Shown here piece by piece: positions 1 to 10,461 of a stretch of 64,000 bases of DNA. The number at the start of each line of letters is the position of its first letter. Positions within the stretch are counted from its first letter, which is position 1. Source of the DNA: Multifurca ochricompacta (taxonomy: Eukaryota; Basidiomycota; Agaricomycetes; Russulales; Russulaceae); the NCBI GenBank assembly GCA_022496185.1, contig WTXG01000167.1, positions 18,869 to 82,868 of the forward strand, written 5' to 3'. The position numbers and the translations under genes were made by a program. Below the pieces are notes generated by a model. The model worked only from the letters and a program-made list of their open reading frames with translations, made no database searches and was not told the DNA's origin.

Positions 1-775
1 ACCATGACCAGTGACCCCAATTCCGATGGGCTTGTTTATTAAGCGTACATTCTGGTCCAGGACAGAAATATTCGCAACCCTCGCTTTCCTGTTCGCTATC
101 ATGACACGCCCTCTGCCATTCGTGGACATCTCAGCCATCCTCCTGGCCAACGAGCGCCATCTTAATTTTACTACGACCAGTTCTCATTTTATATCCCTTC
201 CCAGTTCTACACCCGCTTGTCTGATTCACATTGCGCGCTACCCTTATTCCGTGGGGGCGTGCACTCGTATATTCAATGCCAAGCCAAATAACTTCCTTGG
301 CGCTGAAAAAATGAACCCCATCGCTAGTACTGAGGTTGCGTATGAACAAAAGTAAAGGATAATAAATATACTTGGGTAGATAATATCGTTTATGCACAAA
401 TTATAATGGTATTGTGTTGGCGGGAATTGGCATGCAGTTCCCAAATGGTGGATATGTCTCTTAGAGGGAGGGTAATACAGCAGTAAGGCGATGACACAAG
501 ATATACAACGTCTTGTAAAGGTCCAGCAAGACCGGAAACGATGAAAGGTTTTCTTGATACTACTTGGTCATGGACCACAGTCCATAATGGTATACGCACT
601 CGCATGGTTTTTTTGGGCACTCTAGATCTTAGTATCCGAACTCCCTTGGAAGCATTCAAGAACTCATGCTGTAACGGCTGTTACCTGCGTAGGTCAATGG
701 ATAGGGGATCGGGTGTTCCGATGATGAAGACAGTGAAAAATAATGAATTCCTGAGTAAACAAAGTGGTAGGGATA
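1..775. other. Intergenic stretch without a supported gene
   Basis: Short open frames occur on both strands but none carries a recognisable domain, a convincing splice structure or a good start context. I see nothing here that supports a gene. Confidence 0.5.
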
Positions 776-2172
776 CTAAACCTCAAAGGTTTTCGAACGT
801 ATCCGCCATATTTGACGTATCAGCTCATTCGAAGCATTTTGGCCTCATCGACACATTCGACATTATCGACGTTATCGACACTCGATGCTTATCAATGGCT
901 ACTAAAAAAACCCTTGTCCCTTTACTCTTGCTCTCTTTCCTCTTCTGCCTCACGATCGTACAGCAGATAAGCCATTATTAAATAAGATAAAAAAACACAG
1001 TGAGAGTAAGTCGTTTTATACTACAAAAGAGAGCATGACGAAATAAAGAAGAATAGGACATTAGACATTATATTTTTGCGACATAAATGAAGGAGTGGAG
1101 TGTGTTATGTGTATGGCGCTACCACCCAAACCGGCTGTCTTGTTCCCCGATTGACCCGGTAGCTACTGTCACATCTCAACAGGCGCCACTCACTCTTACA
1201 AGTACAAGCAAATTGCCGCAACAGCCCAGCCAGTTTCAGGGTCCATTCATTCTATTCAGGAAGACCTGGAGATATGTCTCCCACTTTCCCTGTGATTCGT
1301 GTGTGTGCTTCTATTGCTGCTTGGGCCTATTTCAAATGCTGCAAATTTCATATATCGGATTGTTCAGCCTCTCGGAAGTATCAAAACCCCTACGAACTCG
1401 TACACCAGGAGTCGGTTTCAGGTGATTTAGACCTATCCCATTCACTATCGATAAGAGATGCATTTTAACTGCCAACCATCGGAAGCAATTCTCCTAGTGA
1501 GTATTGACCTTGCCGGCTATTGTAAGGATGGCTCGGGCGTTGAGCATGAAACAGCCAGCTATCGCCTCTCCTGAATTAGAGCACCACTTATAAGAATATC
1601 TTATCATTTTCATTCCGGGCCACATGCCCGTCCATTCCTTACACCAGTTTCACTACCTCCCTGTCTTAAATGCCAGGTTTCTACCTCTCCGTCTACACCT
1701 CTCCGCCTTTATTGCCTGGCTTCATCTCACTTGTCTCCTTTCAATCCTAATTCACCCTCTTTCTGCTTCATAACTAGGTCTCTCTGCAAGTATATAAGGG
1801 TACATACAATGCTTGTAGTAGACCAGCCAGTGAGCCAACAGAAGCAGAAATCAAACAGCATTTCTCCCCCTTTCTCTATCTTTTTTTGTGTGCTAAAGAA
1901 CTTCTTGACGACATCGAGCTCAAGGTCAAACGGAACCAGCAAGCAGTAGATTCGCATCAGTTCAAGCACGATACATCCTCCTTCGAAGTCTTAGTTATCT
2001 CTGGGACACCTTCTACGCTCTCTTCTACCTCTCTCCTCTCGGGAACACTTTTCCTCGCACTGGCCGCGGATTAGATCCGTACGGTATAGAACGGAACAGT
2101 CATGCTTGGGTCAATGATATTGAACCATAGAGTCTCACAGTCTCAGTTTTCCATCCATAAGAAAGGCCATCA
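776..2172 (+). repeat. Dispersed repeat R1, copy A
   Basis: This segment matches, in inverted orientation, the blocks at 22465-24288 and 46146-46447 (copy B). Shared landmarks are the TTCGACATTATCGACGTTATCGACACTCG stretch near 855, the CT-rich block near 930 and the segments at 1226-1510 and 2100-2172. Copy A lacks the two MITEs and the LINE present in copy B, so it works as an empty-site reference for those insertions. It has its own extra block at about 1512-2085. No transposase or other coding capacity was recognised, and no terminal repeats were found, so the class is unknown. Confidence 0.7.
1512..2085 (+). repeat. LTR-like or promoter-like block inside R1 copy A
   Basis: The block is present in copy A of R1 but absent from copy B, where the flanks meet directly. 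It aligns loosely with 12690-13260: both have the GGTCTCTCT(G/A)CA(A/G)GTAT(A/T)TAA(G/A)GGTACATAC segment with a TATA-like core, a pyrimidine-rich leader and GTGCTAAAG. This suggests a mobile unit carrying a promoter, perhaps a solo LTR, but clear terminal TG/CA ends and a target duplication were not identified. Confidence 0.4.
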
Positions 2173-2869
2173 GTGTTTCTTGTCAGTCAGAATACGGATT
2201 GCGCAATACGGATGGTGCAATGGAAGGAGTAGAGAGAATAGAAAGTCGAGCGGGGTGGCAAGAGCAAGAGTTTTAGGGCGATGAAGCGACAGACGGGGAC
2301 GTTTCTCGAACAGGATAAATTCTAGGGGCTATTCTACAGCCCCTTTTATGTAGTTTAATGCTTCACAATCTACATGATGGATTGAGATGGTAAGTAATCT
2401 GAGACCAATAAACACAAAAGGCGTCGCGTTTGCTTTCGCACGCGAACATTCTAGACTGGTGGTGAGACCCTCAATAACAAGGAGGGTGGGACAGGAGTGT
2501 AATCGTAAGTATATCATCACAAAGAATCATGGCAAAAACAAGACTGAAACATGCCCCCAAAGGGGGCGTCCAAAAATTCTCTTCGGGCTCGCACAAGGCG
2601 ATCCCCGAAGCCAAGTATGGCAGACCAAAATCCGCCAGGGAGATCATCCACTAATCTAATCTAACTCCATAGACAGGCCGGTAGCGACCGGATTGTTGGG
2701 GACTGGACAGCCGGGCTCCTGGGTGGACTCGATCTAATGATTGTGATAAGATAATCCAAAGACGCCAGATAACTGATTCAGAGACATTCCACTACTCTGT
2801 ACGCATTCACTTCAGTTTTGACCACATAAACTGAAGTGAGTATTAGTTAGTTTATCTTATCTCTTATCT
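2173..2869. other. Intergenic, with a degenerate LTR-like stretch at its right end
   Basis: No gene is supported. From about 2665 the sequence resembles the region just left of the first Copia element (GGCCGGTAG.GACCGG near 2676 and near 14488). At 2808-2838 there is a hairpin, CACTTCAGTT...AACTGAAGTG, also found in the Copia LTR at 14587-14990. It looks like the remnant of a related solo LTR, later cut by a short LINE insertion. Confidence 0.4.
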
Positions 2870-2879
2870 TTACCACATC
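2870..2879. repeat. Target-site duplication, left, of short LINE tail
   Basis: TTACCACATC is repeated exactly at 3044-3053, flanking the poly(T)-headed LINE fragment at 2880-3043. Confidence 0.6.
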
Positions 2880-3043
2880 ATTTTTTTCTTTTTTAAATCG
2901 AGTTTCAGTACGCGCTTTCAGGGTGGCACCCAAACCGCGTGGCTACATCTAGGGACAATGTAACTACTATGAGGACAAAGAAGGAGTCGACATGAGAGCC
3001 ATAGAGTAAAACCCAGGAGGGAGAAACAAGGTAGACTAAATAC
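2880..3043 (-). mobile_element. 5'-truncated LINE 3' end (164 bp)
   Basis: A T-rich head is followed by AAATCGAGTTTCAGTACGCG and GGCTACATCTAGGGACAATGTAAC. This matches the 3' end of the full-length LINE at 24289 onward and the fragment at 12493-12600. A 10-bp direct repeat (TTACCACATC) flanks it. The element is a minus-strand insertion truncated near its 3' tail, as expected from aborted target-primed reverse transcription. Confidence 0.7.
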
Positions 3044-3053
3044 TTACCACATC
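3044..3053. repeat. Target-site duplication, right, of short LINE tail
   Basis: Second copy of TTACCACATC; the left copy is at 2870-2879. Confidence 0.6.
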
Positions 3054-3510
3054 TTATCTGCTATCTAAATAGGTAAAGAGACTATAGTGAGGGCCCTGGG
3101 AGCGGCTAATGACGAGATTAAAGTTCATTCAGTCAATGCCGTCGACGGCCGTTTTTTTGACGGTTTGGACGGCATTTTCCGTGCCCGTCCACCGTCCGTC
3201 TCGATGATTGACTTGAGCTGGTACGGCACAGGTACGGCAACCGTACTACGGACCCGTCCATATCGTGAGGTACGGGTACAGCGCGCAGCCCTATATGGAA
3301 TGGATAGGTCGATACAGACACAGTGACTTGTGGACGAATACCTCCATGACTGCGGAGATGGGTGGCGCGTTGGCACATAGGGTCAATTCACATGCAGGGA
3401 GCGAATTCCCTGCATCTCTTTGACCCCAAGTAACAGTAACAGACATCGCCTTCTGAGGCCGAGCGAGGAAAACCTGTCAGGGACGGTGAGGTTCAGGAGT
3501 CAACAATATC
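3054..3510. other. Intergenic, with a patch rich in GACGG/TACGG motifs
   Basis: No gene is supported. From about 3140 to 3290 the sequence repeats GACGG, CCGTCC and TACGG(G) in both orientations. This recalls the motif-packed interiors of the MITEs at 22745 and 23349, but no terminal repeat or target duplication could be fixed. Confidence 0.35.
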
Positions 3511-3518
3511 TGCACTCG

Positions 3519-3668
3519 CCACATCAGGAAAATTACATCTGCTAGCATGACTAGAATGACTAGAAATGCCCTGATAGACTACCCATAATAGTAATGTTTA
3601 CCATAATAGACAGTCTACCAGGGCATCTCTCGTCATTCTAGTCATTCTAGCAAATGTAATTTTCCTGA
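3519..3668. mobile_element. Fold-back MITE (about 150 bp)
   Basis: The two arms, TCAGGAAAATTACAT...CTAGAATGACTAG...GCCCTG on the left and the near-complement ending at 3668, make a long inverted repeat around a short AT-rich centre. An 8-bp direct repeat, TGCACTCG, lies at 3511-3518 and 3669-3676. The left end has about five extra bases before the inverted repeat, so the exact end is uncertain. The inner arm (AATTACAT..GCTAG.ATGACTAG) resembles the MITE at 8054-8202. No coding capacity; presumably moved by a transposase supplied elsewhere. Confidence 0.7.
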
Positions 3669-4158
3669 TGCACTCGTTAGTCACAGTACTTTCATCCATG
3701 ATCACACCTACAATATTTTTCATAAAACGTTATGCTCTCACGAAAAATGTATATATGACCATATACTACGCTATCTACTATCTAATCAGCAACGAAACCC
3801 ACTTTCAACATTTTAGAGTCATCTAGTGAACACAATTTAACCTGGACAGCGCCATCATAGACTTGTAACATGTGCATCTTGGAGTCACCAACATATTGTG
3901 GGCTAACCACTGTGGTTGCACGGGCGCCTTCGTTGACAGTAAATTGAATTGTGGATGCTCCTCAACTCGATGAATACTATTTATTGCAGCAGTTTTCCTT
4001 CGCTTCTGATGCTCTTTTCATATTGCGTGAAAATGGTCACTCTGAAGTCACATTTACCGGTGCCTGATGACAGGAGTTTTGCCAGCTCTTCGCCGCTTCC
4101 TACCAGATGCGGGCCCAGTCAAATCGAAATTGTAAAGGGCGTGATGGTGTGGTGTCAC

Positions 4159-4216
4159 CAACTGCGTTGCGGAACTGGATGTAATATCAACTGCGTTGCG
4201 GAACTGGATGTAATAT
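4159..4216. repeat. 29-bp tandem duplication, two exact copies
   Basis: The unit that begins CAACTGCGTTGCGGAACTGG occupies 4159-4187 and again 4188-4216 without a mismatch. No coding context. Confidence 0.85.
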
Positions 4217-5531
4217 TATCTGACCGACTTGTTAAAACACCCCGTTTCGATCTTTTGATCGAGATGGGTTAATGAACCTGGAGGAGGGGACTCGGAGGTG
4301 AGATCGACCGCCAACTGAGGTGTGATGGCCGCCTTAAGCTGTGATGGGAGGGACAGGAACAGCTAGGGGAGGCATTGGTGTATGATCGAACTGTAGACTT
4401 CGGCACCATAGACTTCGGCGCCATTGTAATGAGCGTTAGGTAAAATTCAGAGCATCCAACAGCCACCTTAAAACTTGGGAGTGCAGCCGGCCGGTGTAGA
4501 ATGAATTTGAGCTTGGAGGAAACGCGTGTAATAAATTTGACTTCAAAAAGAAAGAAAAAGAGAAGCCTGGAAGAAGGCGAGAAGCACTACCTTCAGAGGC
4601 CTACCTATTCAATTGTTACAGAGGATTTGATTGTTGATTGGAGGTAGTACGGAAGTTCGGGACGCATTTGACTATTCGCGGGGATCAAAAGGCTATTGAC
4701 CGTAGCCGAGGAAGCTCAACCCTGGAAACCAGGGACGCAGGCACAGTTTGAGTTTCACCTTCTATCGTTCTTTCCACCTCCCACAACATGCTCCACAGAC
4801 CACTGTTCTTTCCCATTCCCCATTCAGTATGGTCATGTTGAAAGTTTGCACCTTTGCGCGGTGATGGTTTCAAGACAAACCGTTGATTGTGACTTTGTGA
4901 CTTTGTGACTTTGTTTGTCTGCTACCGCCATCGTGTTCGCTTGCTGCTGTTGTCCTTTCCTGGTCATGCAACGGCTGGGCCACATTGGTCCGGCATGAAA
5001 TCTGGAGTTAGGATCTGTCAATAGGTGCAAGAGGTTGGAAAGCTATCAGATAACCTGGGGCAGGGGTGGCGGGGAACTGGAGAGCTCAAAGTCATCGTCA
5101 CTGTCATCACGTTTACTCTCGGAGTCCCGGGGTGCTAAGTCCGCTGACATAGTCTAAGGGCAAATCTATGGAAAGGCGCCTGTCCTTGGGAACCCATAAC
5201 TCGGAAAAAGGGAGGGGGAGAGGGTCAGTCCTGGAAATAGAACCAACTGTATTGGTTAGTTGAGGGTAAGCGCCAAAACTTGAATTGAATCCCAATGTCC
5301 AGTTTCAATCGCCTCCGCCTCTTTACTTCATTATGATGGCCCTTGTTTGCTATGCGTGCCATAGCGGGATTGTGTCAGTCAGTGCTGGCATCCGGATACT
5401 GTTGCAGGGTTAGCTGTCATCTCGCCAAGCTCAATTTAGTAAATGACTTGCAAAGACTTCTGTCCTTGCTGGAAGAGCAGAGATTGCTCTCCTCGCCACA
5501 GGAACGATGACATGGCTTGGGATCAGCAGCG

Positions 5532-5540
5532 TATAAAAAG
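5532..5540 (+). promoter_or_regulatory. TATA box of the FAD-linked oxidase gene
   Basis: TATAAAAAG lies 48 bp upstream of the start codon at 5588, a normal spacing for a short fungal 5' leader. Confidence 0.55.
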
Positions 5541-5587
5541 GGCTCCAGTACAGACACACAATTGCACCCAGCAGTGACTTGAACACC

Positions 5588-7580
5588 ATGTTTTGGACCC
5601 CATTTGCCTTCGCTTTCTTGAGCACGCCGCTCGTCAATGGCCTTCCTGGACTCTCAATGAGAGACTCGAGCCCCGGAGACTTCCAAGCTGTCTGCAACCA
5701 AATTGCCTCAGCAGTGTCGAACGGGTCACAAGTCTTCCCCCCCTGTAAGTAATCTACGCTTTCGTCAACAACACACCTTCACACTCTGACGTTCGCCTGG
5801 GGGAAAAGCCGCACCTCAATATACTTCCGACAACCAGCACGAGTTCTTTTCGGCCACTCAAGCTTCTGCATGTTCTGTTGAACCTGGTTCAGCGGAGGAC
5901 GTGAGCGTGATCGTGCGTGGAATTATTGTCGAAACCTCTTTACCACACGATGTTGACCGACGTCACAGTTGAAAATCGTTGGACAGACGCGCACGCCATT
6001 TGCGGTCAAGGGCGGTGGACATACCGGTAACCCTGGGTTCTCGTCCACTCCTGGCGTTCAGATCGCCATGACACGTTTCAACGCCATCAATGTCAACACT
6101 GACGCCGGCACGGTTGAAGTCGGGCCTGGCCTGACGTGGGACAACGTCTATGAGCAACTATCCGCATTTAATTTGACTGTGGCCGGTGGACGCATACCTG
6201 GTGTTGGCGTTGGTGGATTATTACTTGGTGGTGGTATGTGGTAATTCCCCGCATCCATAGGAAGGGTTGCTCATATGATGCGTGGTTATACAGGATACTC
6301 TTACATAGCCAACCAATATGGACTTGGAATTGACAATGTGGTGGCCTACGACCTTGTGTTGCCGAATGGGACAATTACAACGGTGACAGCAGACAATGAC
6401 GACCTGTGGTTCGGTCTGAGGGTAAGCGGAGGCAATCATGGTCCTAGTTTTCTAGTCTGACTTTCTCAATCTCTAGGGTGGTGGCAACAACTTTGTAAGC
6501 CAATACGAAATCTAAACAATACGAACTTTATGTCATTGTTGTTCTCCAGGGTATTGTGACCAAATTCACACTCAAGTCGTTTCCACAAGGGGAAGTCTGG
6601 GTTAGTTCGCTTTTACTATTTTGGTGGTATGGGTTTTCACGCGCTGTCGAATTTAGGGTGGTATCGTTACGTGGGGAACGGATCAGTTAGAAGCGTCCAA
6701 AAATGCAATCGCAAAGTTTGCAAATGTGACAGATCCGAAGGCTGCTATTCTTTCCACGTTTGCTTACATTTCTGGAGATGTGCGTCCAGACATCATCACT
6801 TGTGGTGGCAGCCAGGATTGAATGTTTGTGCACTCTATAGGTTCTTACGACTACTTCGGTATTCTACGACGGTCCCGTGCCTCCGCCAGGAATTTTCGAT
6901 GATTTTATCAACATCCCAGCTATTCAAAGAGACTTGTCCACGAGGTCGTTCCCGGATCTTGTTAAGAGCCAAGTCTCCACAACGATACCTTCTGACGTGC
7001 GGTGAGCGATATTTAGGACTTTGTGTATTGAAGTCGGTTCTCATTTGACACTCATCCAAGTGGCCTCTATTGCGCGTTCGGACCCACAGAGTACTCGACC
7101 TCCTTTATCAACGACTCAGTTAATGAAGTTATTGTACGAGTATCTTGCAGCGTTTCTTCTACGTGATAACTAATTCTGTGCTAGTTCTGGGGTCGTAACC
7201 TCACTCAACTTGACCCGAAAGTACAGATATTAGCTGGGATTGAACCGTTCACCAGTGGCTTGCTTAGCCATGGCACCCCATCCGCCTACCCGCCCGATCG
7301 TTCCCAAATCTATTTCCCATCTGGCATTGCCCTCACGTGGTCGAATTCGTCTTTGGACCAGATCATGGCACAGTCAATACGTCAGGCGGCAGACGATCTG
7401 CAGGCGGCAGCCCTGAGGGAAGGTCAGAATGTGACTAATGCGGTGGTATATCCGAACTACTCATTATTCGACACCCCACTGGAGGCCATGTACGGAGATA
7501 ACGTGGATAGGCTACGGAGCCTGAAGCAGGTGATCGATCCTGGAAATGTTATGAACCTCACTGGCGGATTTAGGTTCTGA
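5588..7580 (+). CDS. Secreted FAD-linked oxidase, berberine-bridge-enzyme-like
   Basis: Ten exons join without frame break: 5588-5744, 5809-5912, 5969-6233, 6294-6421, 6477-6494, 6550-6600, 6657-6779, 6841-7001, 7061-7133 and 7185-7580. The product is 491 residues, normal for the family. A hydrophobic N-terminus (MFWTPFAFAFLSTPLVNG) looks like a signal peptide. The PCMH-type FAD domain shows GGGHTGNPG, whose His105 is the usual site of covalent flavin attachment, then GGGYSYIANQYGL and LPNGTITTVTA. The C-terminal BBE domain shows YPNYSLFDTPLEAMYG and DPGNVMNLTGGFRF. The second flavin-linking Cys of bicovalent members is not seen (GVGVGGLLLGGG stands there), so attachment is probably monocovalent. 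Such enzymes oxidise sugars, alcohols or secondary metabolites with O2; the substrate here is unknown. Introns 2 and 7 begin GTGCGT. Confidence 0.9.
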
Positions 7581-8053
7581 ATGGGGCACGAATTCATTTG
7601 TGTTGTTCGTTATTTATTGATGATCTCAACCTAGATGGGATTCACAGATCTTGGGTATACGAGTAAATACCTTCCTTTTGCCTGTAGTATATATAATATA
7701 TTGTGATGAAAATGAAAATGATTCAATTCTATGACTCATTCTCATGTTTTCCATCCCCTCCTTTACTTACCTGGTAACCGACACCGTTGGCCTGGGGGAT
7801 CATTTCCTGCTAGCGTGACACGCCTTTTTAATCTTCAGCTCTGTCGTGGCCGTCATGATCGCTAGATGGGACTGAGCTTAGACGTTGTATGCTCGAGCGT
7901 GGTGACTACGAATCCTTTTTTTTCCTACGCGCCTCAGGGCGTACAGAACCCGATCCGATCAAGCATTTGTTGTTGACAATGAGCATGAGATGGAGAAAGC
8001 GAGCGTCTCTGTATGTACATCACGTGATTCGTCACAATCTGGGCAATGGCTGC
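7581..8053. other. Intergenic, 3' of the FAD oxidase
   Basis: Holds the presumed 3' untranslated end of the oxidase, then sequence with no supported gene. Confidence 0.5.
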
Positions 8054-8202
8054 TAGGGCTGCGCGCCGTCCGTTTGATGGGTCACCCTTGGGAAGATTAC
8101 ATTGCTAGAATGACTAGTATGGGTAGTCTAGTGTAGTCATCCTAGTATTCTAGCAATGTAATCTTCCCAAGTGTGACCCATCAAACGGACGGCGCGCCCC
8201 TA
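8054..8202. mobile_element. hAT-type MITE with long inverted repeats (149 bp)
   Basis: The ends are TAGGGCTGCGCGCCGTCCG on the left and the reverse complement of TAGGGGCGCGCCGTCCG on the right. The arms run about 60 bp each (GTTTGATGGGTCAC, TTGGGAAGATTACATTGC, TAGAATGACTAG). An 8-bp target duplication, ATGGCTGC, occupies 8046-8053 and 8203-8210. TAG...CTA ends with 8-bp duplications are the hAT signature. Non-coding. Confidence 0.85.
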
Positions 8203-8396
8203 ATGGCTGCACTTACAGTGATGCACACCATCGTTCCTTTTCATTGAGGGCTCATTGGTAAAAAAAATCCAAAACATAATAGATTCCCAATGAGTGAAGT
8301 GGCATTTAAACCCCTTTCAACTCCTTTGGACAGATGTGTGACATCGACCCGTAATAAGTAGATGAACATGAACATGCTTACACTCGTCATGCGGGT

Positions 8397-10056
8397 TTAA
8401 CTAACATCAGAATTCTCATCTTCGGGTTCGTCACCGTCACCGTCACCGTCACCATCTTCGTCACCATCACCGTCTTCGTCACCGTCACCATCACCGTCTT
8501 CGTCACCGCCACCGTCTTCGTCTTCGTCTTCGTCATCGTTATCGTCACCGTGATAGTCATCGTCATCACTCTGATACTTTAACTTCTTCAGCTGCGCAAC
8601 GGTCGGATACGACAACCTTTCTCCCGCCTTGCCAATGCGAACGACAAGACACAAGTCCCCGTACAACATTTCGATTGAGAGTTCGTTCCCATACATTGCA
8701 TATGAGGTCTCCCGACGGTTAAATTTCGTCACCGGCGTGACCCAATGCACCCTCTCCCGATTGTCCCACCTGACCTCGCTGTGCGCCGACTTGTTATCTT
8801 CGTACCACACGGGGATTCCACCCGCCTCTATAATCTGCTTGGTAACATCGACGTCGCCCTCGAGGTCACAAAAAACCTTGAATGCCTTGTCAATGATCGT
8901 AGCCTCGGTCGTGTCGTCATAGCCCCAATCCAATTCATAGTACAGGTACAGCTTCGGCTCGAACCCAAGCGTCCGGAAACTCCGGTAAACAGCTGCGTCG
9001 CTTCCTTTCAGAAAGCCGTAGATGTGACTGAGGTCACGTCCCTCTGAAACTGGATAAATGTGTCGTAACCCGAATCCGAGCGTTCCGCCGTCTGCCAGGA
9101 ATTCCGGATTTTCTAAAAGACTCTCAAGAGTCACCAGGAACGCGCGCTCATTCACAGCAACTGGTGGATGAGAGCTGCCTTCCGGACTCGAATCCTTCTT
9201 AGAAGTAGGCTCTTTGTCATCGAAATAGAGGTTGTATGTCAAAGTGACTCGATGTCCAGATATGACCGGCGCGACCTCGTGCTCAATATCGCTGAAGAAT
9301 GCGATGTAGCCAATAGTTGGGGTGCGCAACTCGGCGAGTTCCAAACCCGAGTTGAATGTCCATTCTTGACCATGATGTCGGAGGTGAAGAGCGCCACCCT
9401 CATGTGCAGTCGGGAAGACAATGACGAGTGACCCAAACATATTTTTTCCCCGTGGTGTATCGACATGGGGTTTAAAGAAGGAACCCTTTCCTAAATAATA
9501 CTTAGTGGTCTAGAATCGGGAATGAGGGTCAAGAGAATTACCATAAACGTTGAGCTTGTATAGTTCGAGTTTGATATCACGCTTTGAGGATTCACCTTCG
9601 AGAAGATAATCGCGCACTATCTTGACGAGTTCGGTGCGATCGGGCACTATTGGGGTGGAGAAATATTCTGGGTCCATTTTGCGAGCCTTTCGGTAATTCT
9701 CGTCCATGACCTCTTCCTTCTTCTTCCCAAAAGTGGCTGGTTCACAAGCTTTTTCTAGTTGCTCCAACTCATTGAAAGTGGCATTGGCGAGGTTGATGCG
9801 CCTGAGACGAGTATGTGAGCGAAACTGTAACCCGAGTGTCTAGTGTCATCTTACTTGGCAGCGTCACCATTTTTTGTGATGTTATAGAAGAGAGAGAACC
9901 AGGGAGGTGGAAGTTGAAATGTGCCGCTTATATAGGGGGGCTTGTCGACGATTGATTTCCCTAGTGGTGCCAACTGCTGTTCAATTTTAATATTCTCGTC
10001 TTGTTTACCCGTCGCTTTTTTACCCGTCGCTTTTTACCCGCAGCTTTAGGTGACAT
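8397..10056 (-). CDS. 2OG-Fe(II) oxygenase, prolyl-4-hydroxylase-like; N-terminal frame uncertain
   Basis: Three minus-strand exons: 9855-10056, 9542-9801 and 8397-9490, about 518 residues. The double-stranded beta-helix core shows the metal-binding HVD (in FFKPHVDTPRGKN), FGSLVIVFPTAHEGGAL, a second His in FFSDIEHEV and the 2OG-binding Arg in SGHRVTLTYNL. This matches the basidiomycete P4H-alpha-like family of unknown substrate. The first exon codes for DKPPYISGTF, but its frame reaches the ATG at 10056 only if one more A is assumed in an A-run near 10032; upstream of that the frame meets TAA. The last about 60 residues are an Asp/Glu/Gly repeat encoded by a GTC/ACC-type microsatellite. A decayed paralogue lies next upstream on the same strand. 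Confidence 0.75.
8428..8560. repeat. Trinucleotide-based microsatellite encoding an acidic tail
   Basis: Repeats of GTCACC, GTCTTC and GTCATC (plus strand) fill the 3' end of the 2OG oxygenase exon and read as (Asp/Glu/Gly) repeats on the minus strand. The neighbouring paralogue ends before this region and has no such tail. Confidence 0.8.
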
Positions 10057-10461
10057 AGCTTTGAAATGGGAAAAAGAGGGCGAAGGCGACGGACTGTGTA
10101 TTATTTATTATTTATTTGAAAACTCTTGATCATGCATGTCATAATCTCACTGACGTTGCGTCACTACGAAGTCACTGTGATCAGCTATTTAAGGTTTAAA
10201 CTCAAACCAAACCCCTGAAAAGAAGCCGTTATCGGCGCAACAAATAAAGACAAATACTCAACAATAATGGCCCTCCCTTCCTTCCTTTATTCTCACGAGC
10301 TTGAACTTGAATGAGATTCTGTTACTGGTTACTGACAACAGGTAGCTAATTAAATATATCTGATATCTGCTATTCCTGAAGCACCCGTCACTCACGGGAC
10401 CAAATTGTACGACTCCAGATTCGACATCTTCGGATCTCTCTCCCGCTCTTTTGTTAATTAC
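10057..10461. other. Intergenic between the two 2OG oxygenase copies
   Basis: AT-rich; presumed promoter of the downstream copy plus the 3' side of the pseudogene. No further gene is supported. Confidence 0.45.

Larger units (their letters stand above)
3677..5587. other. Intergenic, upstream of the FAD oxidase
   Basis: No gene is supported in 1.9 kb. It contains an exact 29-bp tandem duplication at 4159-4216, a triple TGTGACTTT run near 4887-4913 and the oxidase promoter region at the right end. Confidence 0.5.

Noticed and set aside
3140..3290. GACGG/TACGG-rich patch as a further hAT MITE
   Set aside because: Motif composition is suggestive, but no matching TAG...CTA ends or 8-bp duplication could be found.
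8397..8569. Thr/Met/Lys-repeat open frame in the microsatellite
   Set aside because: It is the other frame of the trinucleotide repeat that encodes the acidic tail of the 2OG oxygenase.
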